64,000 nucleotides of DNA. It comes from Flavobacteriales bacterium. GTDB taxonomy: Bacteria; Bacteroidota; Bacteroidia; Flavobacteriales_F; PHOS-HE28. Under the pieces are notes generated by a model. That model searched no databases, was not told the DNA's origin, and worked only from the letters and a program-made list of their open reading frames with translations. The stretch is from the NCBI GenBank assembly GCA_020635725.1, contig JACJZF010000005.1, positions 62,001-126,000 of the forward strand, written 5' to 3'. Shown here in pieces: positions 24,546 to 33,041 of the stretch (position 1 is its first letter; the number at the start of each line of letters is the position of its first letter). Position numbers and translations under genes: made by a program.

Positions 24546-24854
24546 ATGTCAGGGAAACTTAGTCCAATGGTTTGGGTGAAGCAGGTGTTGAACTTGCTTA
24601 TCCTTCTGTGCATACCGGTGGGCCTGTTCTTCGCTTGGGGCAAGGTGAACAACGAGATCAGCTACAAGTACGAGGTGCAGGGTCCAGACTATCAGGAGAA
24701 ACTGTCCTCGGGGACCTGGAATGAAAACGACCGACGTATCATGGACAACATCGCGTTCCATGGCAAGGCTGCACGGGCGACGCTCTACATTTTCGTTGGG
24801 CTCATGGTGGTCCGCATTGGCCTGAGTGTGGCGAAGAGCCACTCTATTCGATAG
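24546..24854 (+). CDS. Hypothetical two-TM membrane protein
   Basis: A 102-residue protein with two hydrophobic spans (VLNLLILLCIPVGLFFAWG and TLYIFVGLMVVRIGLSVA) flanking a polar loop with KYEVQGPDYQEKL. I do not recognise the family. It is lower in G+C than surrounding genes, like the neighbouring islet gene. Directly upstream is a simple-sequence stretch (24516-24547) built from GCTGATT/AGCTGAT words. Confidence 0.6.
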   Translation: MSGKLSPMVWVKQVLNLLILLCIPVGLFFAWGKVNNEISYKYEVQGPDYQEKLSSGTWNENDRRIMDNIAFHGKAARATLYIFVGLMVVRIGLSVAKSHSIR

Positions 24855-24875
24855 GCAAGGTGTTATTACGTATAT

Positions 24876-24888
24876 GAATTGTACATTC
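24876..24888. promoter_or_regulatory. Possible operator before the antitoxin gene
   Basis: GAAT-TGTAC-ATTC is a small inverted repeat in an AT-rich pocket 20 bp before the antitoxin ATG, flanked by GTATAT and CGTATA. Ribbon-helix-helix antitoxins usually repress their own operon from such a place. This is weak evidence. Confidence 0.3.
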
Positions 24889-24907
24889 GCCGTATAAACC
24901 ATTCGCC

Positions 24908-25171
24908 ATGGACACCAAGCTCACCCTCAGTTTTGATGCCGGCGTGGCCGAGCGGGCCAAGGCCTTCGCTGAGGCGAACAACATCAGCCTGTCGCGGCTC
25001 ATTGAGTTCATGCTGAGCAAGGTGACCGACACCCGCTACCGCAGCCTGGATGAACTCCCCGTGAGCGACTGGATCCAGCAGGTGGCCGAAGGCGAGGTGA
25101 CCTACGTGCGCAAGAACGCCGCCGAGCGGAACGTGAAGAATGATTACCTGGCGAGCCGGAGGAAGCGGTGA
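24908..25171 (+). CDS. DUF6364-type antitoxin (ribbon-helix-helix-like)
   Basis: An 87-residue protein beginning MDTKLTLSFDAGVAERAKAF, then NNISLSRLIEFML: a short N-terminal strand and two helices, as in ribbon-helix-helix DNA-binding antitoxins of the DUF6364 group. The basic, flexible C-terminus (VRKNAAERNVKNDYLASRRK) would wrap the toxin. It precedes a PIN-domain gene on the same strand, which supports a VapBC-type type II toxin-antitoxin pair. The gap of 89 bp between the two is unusually long for such pairs. Confidence 0.82.
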   Translation: MDTKLTLSFDAGVAERAKAFAEANNISLSRLIEFMLSKVTDTRYRSLDELPVSDWIQQVAEGEVTYVRKNAAERNVKNDYLASRRKR

Positions 25172-25179
25172 ATACAGAT

Positions 25180-25249
25180 AACCGCAAAGACGCAAAGAAC
25201 GCAAAGGGAATGCGTTGGGCTTCTTGGCGGCCTTGGCGTCTTTGCGGTT
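25180..25249. repeat. Palindromic repeat between antitoxin and toxin genes
   Basis: AACCGCAAAGACGC (25180-25193) and GCGTCTTTGCGGTT (25236-25249) are perfect 14-bp inverted arms around a 42-bp loop that itself contains more CGCAAAG/CTTGGCG-type words. A related half, CCTTTGCGCCTCTGCGGTGA, lies before ffh at about 22420-22440, so this looks like a dispersed small palindromic element rather than part of the operon. Confidence 0.75.
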
Positions 25250-25260
25250 TGAATTGAGCG

Positions 25261-25692
25261 ATGCCCCCCAAGCGCCTCTTCCTCGACGCCAACGTCCTCG
25301 TCACCGTGCTGTGCAACGAGTACCCGCGCTTCAGCGCCTGCGCCCGCGTGCTCAGCCTGGCCGATGACAAGCGTTTCGAGGTCTTCACCTCACCGCTGTG
25401 CCTGGCGATCGGGGCCTACTTCGCGGAGAAGAAGAACGGCAAGAAGCTGGCAAGGAAGAAGATCGCCCTATTAGCCACGAAGCTGAAGGTGACGACAATG
25501 GGACCGAAGGCCGTGGAGCGCACGTTCGCGGATGCGCGGATCACGGATATCGAGGACGGATTCCAGTACTTCTCAGCCGTTGATGCTGGCTGCACCTGCA
25601 TCGTCACTTATGACAAGCGGGACTGGAAATTCGCGGCCATGGAGGTGCTGGTCCCGGAGGACCTTCTTCTGAAGCATGTCTTGAAGAAGTGA
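25261..25692 (+). CDS. PIN-domain toxin (VapC-like)
   Basis: A 143-residue ribonuclease-fold protein. Acidic PIN residues are visible: Asp in RLFLDANVLV (about 8), an acidic pair in DIEDGFQYFSAVDAG (about 99-101) and Asp in CIVTYDKRDW (about 119). The usual mid-domain Glu is less clear. It likely cleaves RNA, held in check by the upstream DUF6364 protein. The ATG at 25261 immediately follows the palindromic repeat. Confidence 0.82.
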   Translation: MPPKRLFLDANVLVTVLCNEYPRFSACARVLSLADDKRFEVFTSPLCLAIGAYFAEKKNGKKLARKKIALLATKLKVTTMGPKAVERTFADARITDIEDGFQYFSAVDAGCTCIVTYDKRDWKFAAMEVLVPEDLLLKHVLKK

Positions 25693-25724
25693 CGGGTCCT
25701 GTTCACATTCGTGCTCATCGTTCG

Positions 25725-26948
25725 ATGATGAAGCAAAGCCTCGCTATGCACTCCTTCCGTTCCGTGCTCGCATGTATCGCCATCGGCATCGTGGGTTGCT
25801 CCAGTGGTCCAAGCGCCTCGAGCGGTCATGACGCCCCGAATGCGGATGTCCCGAATGACCAGCAGCCACGCCTCACCGAAGGCACGGATTACGTGGTGCT
25901 GGAGCGCCGTCGCTTCCTGGACGAACAGGGCTTCGACCGACCCGTGGAGGCCTTCAGCGTGCTCTGTCCCATGAGTTGGAGGAGCGAGGGCGGCGTGCAA
26001 TGGAAGGGCATCGGCGGCTGCCGCGGCGAGATGATCGCCACCTCCATCCGCATCACCTCGCCCGATGGCGCTATCCGCTTCGAGCAGCTGCCCGCGCGCT
26101 CCTTCAGCTACGCCAGCGATCCCATGATGATGCAGGCCATGCAGGCCGGGGCGCAGGCGGGGGGATGCGGCATCAATCAGCCCTTCACCGCCGAGCAGTA
26201 CATCGAGGGCTTCGCACGGCAGGATCTGAAGGCCACCGCCTCGGGCATCGTGGTGGATGAAGCGCGCATGCCATTGGCCCGCAAGCTCGATGAGCAGGCA
26301 AACGCCACCGCCATGCAGTTCGGCAACCCGCAGCAGCAGAGCACCACGTTCGCCAAGGGGCGCCTGAGCTGGCCCGACGGCACGCAGGGCATCATCGAGG
26401 CGGGCGTGACCAACCTCGTGAACCAGCAACCGGACCTGATGACCGGCGGGACGACCATGTTCAGCAGCACGAGCGTGTTCTACACCACCGTCACACGCTT
26501 CCCGCCAGAGCGGAAAGATGAGGCCGCACGCATGCTGGCGCTCTTCACCAGCAGCCACCGTATGAACCCGGTGTGGACCAAGGCGCGCGACGACTTCTTC
26601 ACGCGGCTCGGCAACATCGAGCACGCCGGTCGCATGGAGCGCATCCGCCTGATGGGCGAGCAGGCCCAGGCCTATGCCAAGGCGCAGAGCGACGCCAGCG
26701 ACCAGCGCATGCGCAGCTGGGAGCAGCAGCAGGCGAGCAACGACCGCCAGCACGAGCAGTTCGTGAAGTCCATCCGCGAGGTGGAGACCTGGAGCGATGG
26801 CAGCAACGGCCGCGTGGAGCTTACCAGCGGCTACGACCACGCCTGGAGCCGCGGCGATGGCAGTTATATCCTCAGCAACAACCCCAACTTCGACCCGAGC
26901 TCGGCGTTCCAGGACCAGCAGTGGAAGCCGATGGTGATGGACCGGTGA
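25725..26948 (+). CDS. Large lipoprotein of unknown function
   Basis: A 407-residue exported lipoprotein: MMKQSLAMHSFRSVLACIAI followed by lipobox GIVGCSSG. The body is rich in Gln and Met, with YVVLERRRFLDEQGFDRPVE near the start, a long helical, probably coiled region late in the chain (MRSWEQQQASNDRQHEQFVK) and a C-terminal SDGSNGRVELTSGYDHAWSR segment. The family is not recognised. Start codons at 25725 and 25728 are equivalent; a third at 25746 would still leave a signal peptide. Confidence 0.75.
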   Translation: MMKQSLAMHSFRSVLACIAIGIVGCSSGPSASSGHDAPNADVPNDQQPRLTEGTDYVVLERRRFLDEQGFDRPVEAFSVLCPMSWRSEGGVQWKGIGGCRGEMIATSIRITSPDGAIRFEQLPARSFSYASDPMMMQAMQAGAQAGGCGINQPFTAEQYIEGFARQDLKATASGIVVDEARMPLARKLDEQANATAMQFGNPQQQSTTFAKGRLSWPDGTQGIIEAGVTNLVNQQPDLMTGGTTMFSSTSVFYTTVTRFPPERKDEAARMLALFTSSHRMNPVWTKARDDFFTRLGNIEHAGRMERIRLMGEQAQAYAKAQSDASDQRMRSWEQQQASNDRQHEQFVKSIREVETWSDGSNGRVELTSGYDHAWSRGDGSYILSNNPNFDPSSAFQDQQWKPMVMDR

Positions 26949-26979
26949 GTCCTTGGCTCCCACATGCGAACTTCGCCAC

Positions 26980-27294
26980 ATGAACAAGTTCCTCCTGGTG
27001 CCCCTGCTGAGCCTGATTTCCCTCACAGCCTCTGCCCAGACCGTCCATGACTACGCCTCCATCGAGTTCTCTCCGGCCATCCGCAAGCTCGGGGTCTTCT
27101 CCACGGCTTTTCCCAACAAGGTGGTGGACCTGAAGGTGCTGCACATGGACAAGCGCGAGCAGGACATCAACACCTTCTTCAGCGAAGTGCAGGACCTGGA
27201 GCGGCAGGGATGGGAAGTGACGGCGCAGGAGATTGTCGCGCTGGACAAGGGCGTGCACATGTATGTATGGAGCCTGCGCAAGGCGAAGCCCTGA
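26980..27294 (+). CDS. Small secreted hypothetical protein
   Basis: A 104-residue protein with a clear signal peptide (MNKFLLVPLLSLISLTASAQ). The mature part contains YASIEFSPAIRKLGVFSTAF and DLERQGWEVTAQEIVALDKG, resembling small exported proteins of the DUF4177 type; that likeness is tentative. It precedes folD on the same strand with 47 bp between. Confidence 0.72.
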   Translation: MNKFLLVPLLSLISLTASAQTVHDYASIEFSPAIRKLGVFSTAFPNKVVDLKVLHMDKREQDINTFFSEVQDLERQGWEVTAQEIVALDKGVHMYVWSLRKAKP

Positions 27295-27341
27295 CGGAAT
27301 CGGGCGCATTTCGGCCGAGCGGCTATCTTCATCGCCCGACG

Positions 27342-28229
27342 ATGATGGACGTGGCGACCGCGCAGATCCTGGATGGCAAGCGATGCAGCGAGGCCCTGAA
27401 GGCGGAGATTGCCAAGGGCGCTGCGGCCGTGAAGGCCGACCGGGGCCGTGCCCCGCACCTGGCCGCTGTGCTGGTGGGGAACGATGGGGCCAGTCGCACT
27501 TATGTGGAGGCGAAGGTGAAGGCCTGCGAGGCCGTGGGTTTCCGTAGCACCCTGATACGCCGGCCCGAGACCACCACCGAGGATGATTTGCTGCATCTGG
27601 TGCAAGGCCTCAACGCCGACGATACCCTCGACGGCTTCATCGTTCAGTTGCCGCTCCCTTCGCATATCCGCGAGGAGCGCGTGACCCTGGCCGTGGACCC
27701 GCGCAAGGATGTGGATGGCTTCCACCCGGTGAACATCGGGAACATGGTGCTCGGCCACGATGGCTTCCTGCCGGCCACGCCGAGCGGCATTTGCGAGCTG
27801 CTCAAGCACTACAGCATCGAGACCGCTGGCAAGCATTGCGTGGTGGTGGGGCGCAGCAACATCGTGGGCACCCCGATGTCCATCCTGATGAGCCGCAACG
27901 CCTACCCCGGCAATTGCACCGTCACCCTGGCCCATAGCCGCACCAAGGACCTGGGAGCGATCACCCGCCAGGCCGATATCCTCATCGTGGCCGTAGGTCG
28001 CCCCGAGTTCATCAGCGCCGATATGGTGAAGGACGGCGCGGTGGTGGTGGACGTCGGCATCCACCGCATCGAGGACGCCACGCGCAAGAGCGGCTTTCGT
28101 CTGCTCGGCGACGTACGATACAATGAAGTGGCCGCGAAAGCCACCTGGATCACGCCCGTGCCCGGTGGCGTAGGTCCCATGACCATCACCAGCTTGCTGC
28201 TGAACACGCTCAAGGCGGCGCAACGCTGA
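27342..28229 (+). CDS. folD: Bifunctional methylenetetrahydrofolate dehydrogenase/cyclohydrolase FolD
   Basis: Cytosolic enzyme interconverting 5,10-methylene-THF, 5,10-methenyl-THF and 10-formyl-THF. 295 residues. Visible signatures are YVEAKVKACEAVGF with the active-site Lys, the substrate motif GFIVQLPLPSHI, KDVDGFHPVNIG, the Rossmann segment VVVGRSNIVGTPMSILM and the end motif TPVPGGVGPMTITSLL. ATG 27342 follows a TATCTTCA box (27324-27331) by 10 nt. The chain is full length. Confidence 0.97.
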   Translation: MMDVATAQILDGKRCSEALKAEIAKGAAAVKADRGRAPHLAAVLVGNDGASRTYVEAKVKACEAVGFRSTLIRRPETTTEDDLLHLVQGLNADDTLDGFIVQLPLPSHIREERVTLAVDPRKDVDGFHPVNIGNMVLGHDGFLPATPSGICELLKHYSIETAGKHCVVVGRSNIVGTPMSILMSRNAYPGNCTVTLAHSRTKDLGAITRQADILIVAVGRPEFISADMVKDGAVVVDVGIHRIEDATRKSGFRLLGDVRYNEVAAKATWITPVPGGVGPMTITSLLLNTLKAAQR

Positions 28230-28267
28230 CCCGGGACCACCACTCGTAACTACCCTCATCCAAGTTC

Positions 28268-29848
28268 ATGCGTACCCTCGCCCTGATCGTGCTTTGCTTT
28301 GCGTTCACCGCAGCACTCGCCCAACCCAAGACCGACCGTGCCCGCCTCGAGTGGGGGGCTGACCTCAGTGAGAAGGAGACCGGTGAATTCCGATACGTCT
28401 TCGGGCAGAGCGACGACCACGTGTACATGGTCATGAACAAGAAGAAGGGACTGCTGGTGCAGAAGATGAACGGGGCACTGACCTCCTTGTACAGCGAGCC
28501 GCTGGACCTGGAGATCGAGAAGAAGGAGCTTTCCCTGGAGGATGTGATGGTGATCGGGGACCGGATTCTCGCCTTCGCGCGCTTCTACGACAAGAAGGCC
28601 GATGTGAACAAGCTCTACATGCGGGCCTTCGACGAGGCACGCATGTCGCCGAAGGGCCCGTGGCGCGAGCTGGCGAGCTATGCATCCAAGAAGGAGTTCG
28701 CCGGCGGATTCGGTGTTACGCTTTCACCCAACGAGAAGTACCTGCTCGTGCACATCAACCTGCCGTACGAGAAGGATCAGCCAGAACGATTCAACCTCAA
28801 GGTCTTCGACCGGGAGGTGAACCCCACGTGGGACCGGGAGGCCACGCTGCCCTATACCGACAAGGAGTTCAGCATCGAGGAGTTCCGCATCGATGCGACA
28901 GGCGATGTGCTCGTCATCGGCGTGAAGTACGCGGAGAAGCGGGAGGCGAAGGCCATGAAACGCGCCGGGAAGCCCGCGTACGATTACCACATCCTCACCT
29001 ACGGCGCCCAAGGCGATGTGCAGGACCACGCGGTGAAGGCTGGCGAGCACTTCCTGCAGGACCTCACGTTGACGCTGGATTCTTCGATGACCGACATTCT
29101 CTGCGGCGGTTTCTGGGGCGTGAAGGGGACCAACAAGGTGCGCGGAGCCTTCTTCCTGCGGCTGGATCCGGTAACCAAGGCCGTGAAGCACGAGAGCTAC
29201 AAGGAGTTCAGCGATGATTTCATCACGCAATACATGACGGCCAAAGAGGAGGAGAAGGCCAAGAAGAAGGCCGAACGGAAGGATGAGGACCTCGAGCTCT
29301 ACGAATACGACCTGCGCGACATCGTGCGGCGCGATGATGGCGGCGCGGTGCTGGTAGGTGAGCAGTATTACATGTACACGACAACCACCTGCTACACCAC
29401 CCAGAACGGCGGTCAGACGTGCCGTACCAACTTCCACTACATCTATAACGACATCATCGTGATCAACATCGGGCCTGACGGCGACATCGACTGGGCCGCC
29501 ACCGTGCCGAAGCGCCAGCATACCGTGAACGACGGCGGTTACTTCAGCAGCTTCGGGCTCGAGGTGAAGGGCAGCAACCTCTACCTCGTTTACAACGACA
29601 ACGGCAAGAACCTCTTCCTTGCCGCCGGCGACAAGTTCGAACGAACCGACTTCCAGGGAAAGAGCTCCATCGTCACCCTGGCCACTGTCAATATCGACGG
29701 CCATGTGACGCGTGAGGCGCTCTTCGACCCGGAGAAGCGCGACCTGATCCTGCGCCCGAAGAGCTGCCGCCAGCTCGATGATGACCGCATGTTCCTCTAC
29801 GCCACGCGCAAGAAGGACTACAAGTTCGGGATGGTCACCTTCCAGTGA
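28268..29848 (+). CDS. Secreted hypothetical protein, probably beta-propeller-like
   Basis: A 526-residue exported protein (signal MRTLALIVLCFAFTAALAQ). It shows repeated beta-rich segments such as FRYVFGQSDDHVYMVMNKKK, VTLSPNEKYLLVHINLPYEK and DGGAVLVGEQYYMYTTTTCY, suggestive of a propeller, and a Lys/Glu-rich insert EEEKAKKKAERKDEDLELYE. The family is common in Bacteroidota but has no assigned function that I know. It lies 38 bp after folD. Confidence 0.78.
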   Translation: MRTLALIVLCFAFTAALAQPKTDRARLEWGADLSEKETGEFRYVFGQSDDHVYMVMNKKKGLLVQKMNGALTSLYSEPLDLEIEKKELSLEDVMVIGDRILAFARFYDKKADVNKLYMRAFDEARMSPKGPWRELASYASKKEFAGGFGVTLSPNEKYLLVHINLPYEKDQPERFNLKVFDREVNPTWDREATLPYTDKEFSIEEFRIDATGDVLVIGVKYAEKREAKAMKRAGKPAYDYHILTYGAQGDVQDHAVKAGEHFLQDLTLTLDSSMTDILCGGFWGVKGTNKVRGAFFLRLDPVTKAVKHESYKEFSDDFITQYMTAKEEEKAKKKAERKDEDLELYEYDLRDIVRRDDGGAVLVGEQYYMYTTTTCYTTQNGGQTCRTNFHYIYNDIIVINIGPDGDIDWAATVPKRQHTVNDGGYFSSFGLEVKGSNLYLVYNDNGKNLFLAAGDKFERTDFQGKSSIVTLATVNIDGHVTREALFDPEKRDLILRPKSCRQLDDDRMFLYATRKKDYKFGMVTFQ

Positions 29849-30265
29849 TCAATCCTCGAAGCTCTCGATCGTCGCCTGCCGCTCCACCAACTTCGTGAAC
29901 TTGCCATCGTAGCGGGTGGCGCGCACGATGTGGTTGTCGATCCAGTGGTAGTTGCCGCCGCGCGGCTTGCCGAACAGGATCGCGTGGTACTTGAAGCCAT
30001 GGCGGTCCAGCCAATCGGTGGTCACGGCGCGGTGCTCCTCGGTTCGGCTGGTGAAGAAGGTGATGACGTGGCCCTCGTCATACCAGCCGTTGCAGATCTC
30101 CAGCGCGCCTTCGAAGATCAGCGCCGTGGCCATGCGCTCGGGCTCCTCGTTCGGGATGTCCTCGCAGATGGTGCCGTCGATGTCGATCAGGAAGTTCTTC
30201 TTCCCCTCGGGCAGCTTCGGGCTGATGCGCTTGCCGTTGTCGAAGGCGTCGTTGAGGTCTGTCAT
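29849..30265 (-). CDS. HAD-superfamily phosphatase-like protein
   Basis: A 138-residue HAD protein. Motif I is FLIDIDGTIC (nucleophile and acid Asp, about 21-23), motif II ITFFTSR, the motif III Lys probably in FGKPRGG and motif IV HWIDNH. The short cap-less layout fits small phosphatases often labelled phosphoheptose-related; the substrate is unknown. ATG 30265 is chosen; a longer frame to 30358 overlaps acs. The acs stop is 13 bp upstream on the same strand, so the two may be co-transcribed. Confidence 0.85.
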   Translation of the reverse strand: MTDLNDAFDNGKRISPKLPEGKKNFLIDIDGTICEDIPNEEPERMATALIFEGALEICNGWYDEGHVITFFTSRTEEHRAVTTDWLDRHGFKYHAILFGKPRGGNYHWIDNHIVRATRYDGKFTKLVERQATIESFED

Positions 30266-30278
30266 GAATCGAAGTTCG

Positions 30279-32189
30279 TCACAATCGCCCCTCCTTGATC
30301 TCCTCCACCACCGCCGGATCCAGCAGGGTGCTCGTATCCCCCAAACTCCCCAACTCATTCTCGGCCACCTTGCGCAGGATCCGCCGCATGATCTTGCCGC
30401 TGCGCGTCTTCGGCAGGCCGCTCACGAACTGGATCTTGTCGGGCTTGGCGATGCGACCGATGCCGGCCGCCACCGCCTCGATGATCTCGCCGCGCATGTT
30501 CTCCGCGGCCTTGACATCGCCGGCGGGCAGCGGTTTCTCCGTGACCACGTACGCGTAGATGCCCTGTCCCTTGATGTCGTGCGGATAGCCCACCACGGCG
30601 CTCTCCACCACGCCCTTCGCGGTGTTGATGGCGCTTTCTATCTCCGCCGTGCCGAAACGGTGGCCGCTCACGTTGATCACATCATCCACGCGGCCGATGA
30701 TGCGATAGCGGCCCTCCGCATCGCGCTTGGCACCATCGCCCGTGAAGTAGTGACCCTTGTAGCTGCTGAAGTAGGTCTGGCGGCAGCGTTCGTGGTCGCC
30801 CCAGGTGGTGCGCAGGATGCTGGGCCAGGGGAACTTCACGCACAGCAGTCCCTCGACTTCATTCTCGGTGATCTCCTTGCCCTCGGTGGTGAGCAGCACG
30901 GGTTGTATGCCGGGCAGGGGATAGGCGGCATGGCTCGGCTTCTCATCGGTGATGCCGGCCAATGAGCTGATGAGGATGCCGCCCGTCTCGGTCTGCCACC
31001 AAGTGTCCACGATGGGGCAGCGGTTCTTGCCGATGTGGCTCTTGTACCAGTGCCAAGCCTCTTCGTTGATGGGTTCGCCCACGCTGCCCAGCACGCGCAG
31101 CGAGTGCAGCGAGTAGGGGAGCACATGATCCAACCCGGCGGCCATGAGGCTGCGGATGGCGGTGGGCGCGGTGTAGAACACGCTCACGCCGTGCTTGTCG
31201 ATCACCTGCCAGAAGCGGCCCGCATCGGGGTAGGTGGGCACGCCCTCGAACATGACCTGCGTGGCGCCGGCGAGCGTGGGTCCGTAGGCCATGTAGCTAT
31301 GGCCGGTGATCCAGCCCACATCGGCGGTGCACCAGAAGATGTCGCTCTCTTCCATCTGGAACACGTTGCGGAAGCTGTAGCTGGCGTAAACCATGTAGCC
31401 GCCGCAGGTGTGCACCACGCCTTTCGGCTTGCCAGTGCTGCCGCTGGTGTACAGGATGAAGAGCGGGTCCTCGCTGTCCATCGGTTCGGCCGGGCAGTTG
31501 GCATCGACCTGCTGGAGTTCCTCATGCAGCCAGGCATCGCGCCCTTCCTTCATCTCCACGGCCCATCGCACGCGCTCGTGCACCAGCACGCGTTTCACGC
31601 TGGGGCAATGTTCCAAGGCCTCGTCCACCACGCGCTTCACGGGCATTTCCTTGTTTCCGCGGAACATGCCGTCGCTGGTGAGCACGGCCACGGCTTCTGC
31701 ATCGTTGATCCGGTCGGCGAGGCTTTGCGCGCTGAAGCCGCAGAATACCACGCTGTGCACGGCCCCGATGCGCGCACAGGCCAGCACGCTCACCAGCAGT
31801 TCCGGCACCATGGGCATGTAGATGGCCACGCGGTCGCCTTTCTGGATGCCGTTGCGCTTGAGCACGTTCGCCATGCGGCACACCTGCTCGTGCAGTTCGC
31901 GGTAGGTGAGCCGCACGAAACGCTCCTTCGGGTCGTTCGGCTCCCAGATCAGAGCCAGTTTGTTGCCGCGCTGTTCCAGATGACGGTCCAGGCAATTCTC
32001 CGTGATGTTGAGCCGGCCGCCGATGAACCACTTCACATCCGGGCCGTCGAAGTCCCATTCCAGGGTCTTCTCCCAAGGCTTCATCCACTGGAACTGCTCG
32101 GCGATACCCGACCAGAATCCCTCCGGGTCGATGGTGCTCTGCTCAACGGCGGCCTTGTAGTCGGCCAGGCTTCGGATACGGTCGTTCAT
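30279..32189 (-). CDS. acs: Acetyl-coenzyme A synthetase
   Basis: AMP-forming enzyme that activates acetate to acetyl-CoA through acetyl-AMP. 636 residues, the usual length. Visible are the P-loop-like YTSGSTGKPKGVVHTCGG, the acetate pocket WWQTETGG, the hinge YFTGDGAKRDAEGRYRIIGR and the catalytic Lys region PKTRSGKIMRRILRKVAE, whose Lys is the acetylation-regulated residue in this family. ATG 32189 is chosen over 32243 because family members begin near the sequence LADYKAAVEQS. The IS1595-type element begins 90 bp upstream. Confidence 0.97.
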   Translation of the reverse strand: MNDRIRSLADYKAAVEQSTIDPEGFWSGIAEQFQWMKPWEKTLEWDFDGPDVKWFIGGRLNITENCLDRHLEQRGNKLALIWEPNDPKERFVRLTYRELHEQVCRMANVLKRNGIQKGDRVAIYMPMVPELLVSVLACARIGAVHSVVFCGFSAQSLADRINDAEAVAVLTSDGMFRGNKEMPVKRVVDEALEHCPSVKRVLVHERVRWAVEMKEGRDAWLHEELQQVDANCPAEPMDSEDPLFILYTSGSTGKPKGVVHTCGGYMVYASYSFRNVFQMEESDIFWCTADVGWITGHSYMAYGPTLAGATQVMFEGVPTYPDAGRFWQVIDKHGVSVFYTAPTAIRSLMAAGLDHVLPYSLHSLRVLGSVGEPINEEAWHWYKSHIGKNRCPIVDTWWQTETGGILISSLAGITDEKPSHAAYPLPGIQPVLLTTEGKEITENEVEGLLCVKFPWPSILRTTWGDHERCRQTYFSSYKGHYFTGDGAKRDAEGRYRIIGRVDDVINVSGHRFGTAEIESAINTAKGVVESAVVGYPHDIKGQGIYAYVVTEKPLPAGDVKAAENMRGEIIEAVAAGIGRIAKPDKIQFVSGLPKTRSGKIMRRILRKVAENELGSLGDTSTLLDPAVVEEIKEGRL

Positions 32190-32278
32190 GGCTGTGGCCG
32201 ACGAAGTTGCAGCATCGGTCCGGGTATCCCAAGCTTCGTCCATGAATGCATTCGTCGAAGAAAAAAGCGGTTTCGTCT

Positions 32279-32321
32279 CGGAATTATCGGCCTACCAAAT
32301 CAAGCTAGGGGACGATGAATG
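32279..32321 (+). repeat. Left terminal inverted repeat of the IS1595-type element
   Basis: Begins CGGAATTATCGGCCTACCAA and ends CGATGAATG. The first 31 bp match the right end perfectly, then 2 mismatches in 3 bp, then 9 more matching. The target duplication TTTCGTCT abuts it at 32271-32278. Confidence 0.93.
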
Positions 32322-32668
32322 AGACACTTAACCGTTTCGACGAATCGGAAGAGGGCAATCGCTCTTCCGATGGCATAAACCCTGAGGATCTGCCGATAGT
32401 GGTCAGGGAAGCGCAGATGATGGGCAAGAACTATCGGCCGCCGCCTGAGCGGTCCCGATGGTATCGGCTGCGACGATGGGCATGGGAGATGGTGATGTAT
32501 CCCGGCGATCTGATATGGGGAGCGGGGCTGATTGTGTCGCTGGGGGCCTTCCTCGTTCCAATGACCTTATGCGTGATTCATGGTCGCTGGGTCTGGCTGC
32601 TTGCCATATCCCTAGCCCTGTTGCTATCAGGCTCAGTGGCACTGATATGTAGCCAAAGATCATCATGA
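32315..32668 (+). CDS. Alternative plus-strand ORF in the transposon, two-TM protein
   Basis: A 117-residue frame that starts inside the left inverted repeat (MNETLNRFDESEEGNRSSDG) and has two hydrophobic spans (GLIVSLGAFLVPMTLCVIHG and VWLLAISLALLLSGSVALIC). It overlaps the minus-strand gene 32403-33041 by 266 bp, so probably only one of the two is fully real across the overlap. Not recognised. Confidence 0.35.
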   Translation: MNETLNRFDESEEGNRSSDGINPEDLPIVVREAQMMGKNYRPPPERSRWYRLRRWAWEMVMYPGDLIWGAGLIVSLGAFLVPMTLCVIHGRWVWLLAISLALLLSGSVALICSQRSS

Positions 32669-33041
32669 AGGTCTTGGACCTTTCATCACGCCCTTCCCTC
32701 AATATGGTCCTGTTGAACAGGGCTGCGGAGCCCTTGGCCATCACTATGGCGGTCAATGGACGACGCACATCCTCGATATCAGCTATGATGTTAACGAAGC
32801 CGTCCTCGCGCAGTGCATCGAGGTGGGCGTTCACCTCTTCCATGTCGAGCTTGGTGCGCTCGGCTATCTCCTGAGCGGTCAGCGCAACGCCCTTGTTAGA
32901 GCCGTCGCCAGCCTTAATCTTCGATTTCGCGTGTTCCCATATCGTGGCGAGCACCAAATGGCGCTTGCGATAAAGGCGGGGGGCAAGGCGCTTCAACAGC
33001 ATGCCCCAAACTAGGTCGATCGCCCTATTCAAGGACCTCAT
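32403..33041 (-). CDS. Transposon passenger: winged-helix protein with C-terminal TM segment
   Basis: A 212-residue protein. The N-terminal half carries a helix-turn-helix-like region (LTAQEIAERTKLDMEEVNAH, then DALREDGFVN, about 53-85). A membrane span (FMMIFGYISVPLSLIATGLG, about 127-147) is followed by a low-complexity polar tail. Soluble DNA-binding-like domain plus TM suggests a membrane-tethered regulator. It overlaps the stop of the secreted passenger upstream by 17 bp, so they form an operon. The tail region is antisense to another ORF and may be less constrained. Function unknown. Confidence 0.6.
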   Translation of the reverse strand: MRSLNRAIDLVWGMLLKRLAPRLYRKRHLVLATIWEHAKSKIKAGDGSNKGVALTAQEIAERTKLDMEEVNAHLDALREDGFVNIIADIEDVRRPLTAIVMAKGSAALFNRTILREGRDERSKTFMMIFGYISVPLSLIATGLGIWQAARPSDHESRIRSLERGRPPATQSAPLPISDRRDTSPSPMPIVAADTIGTAQAAADSSCPSSALP

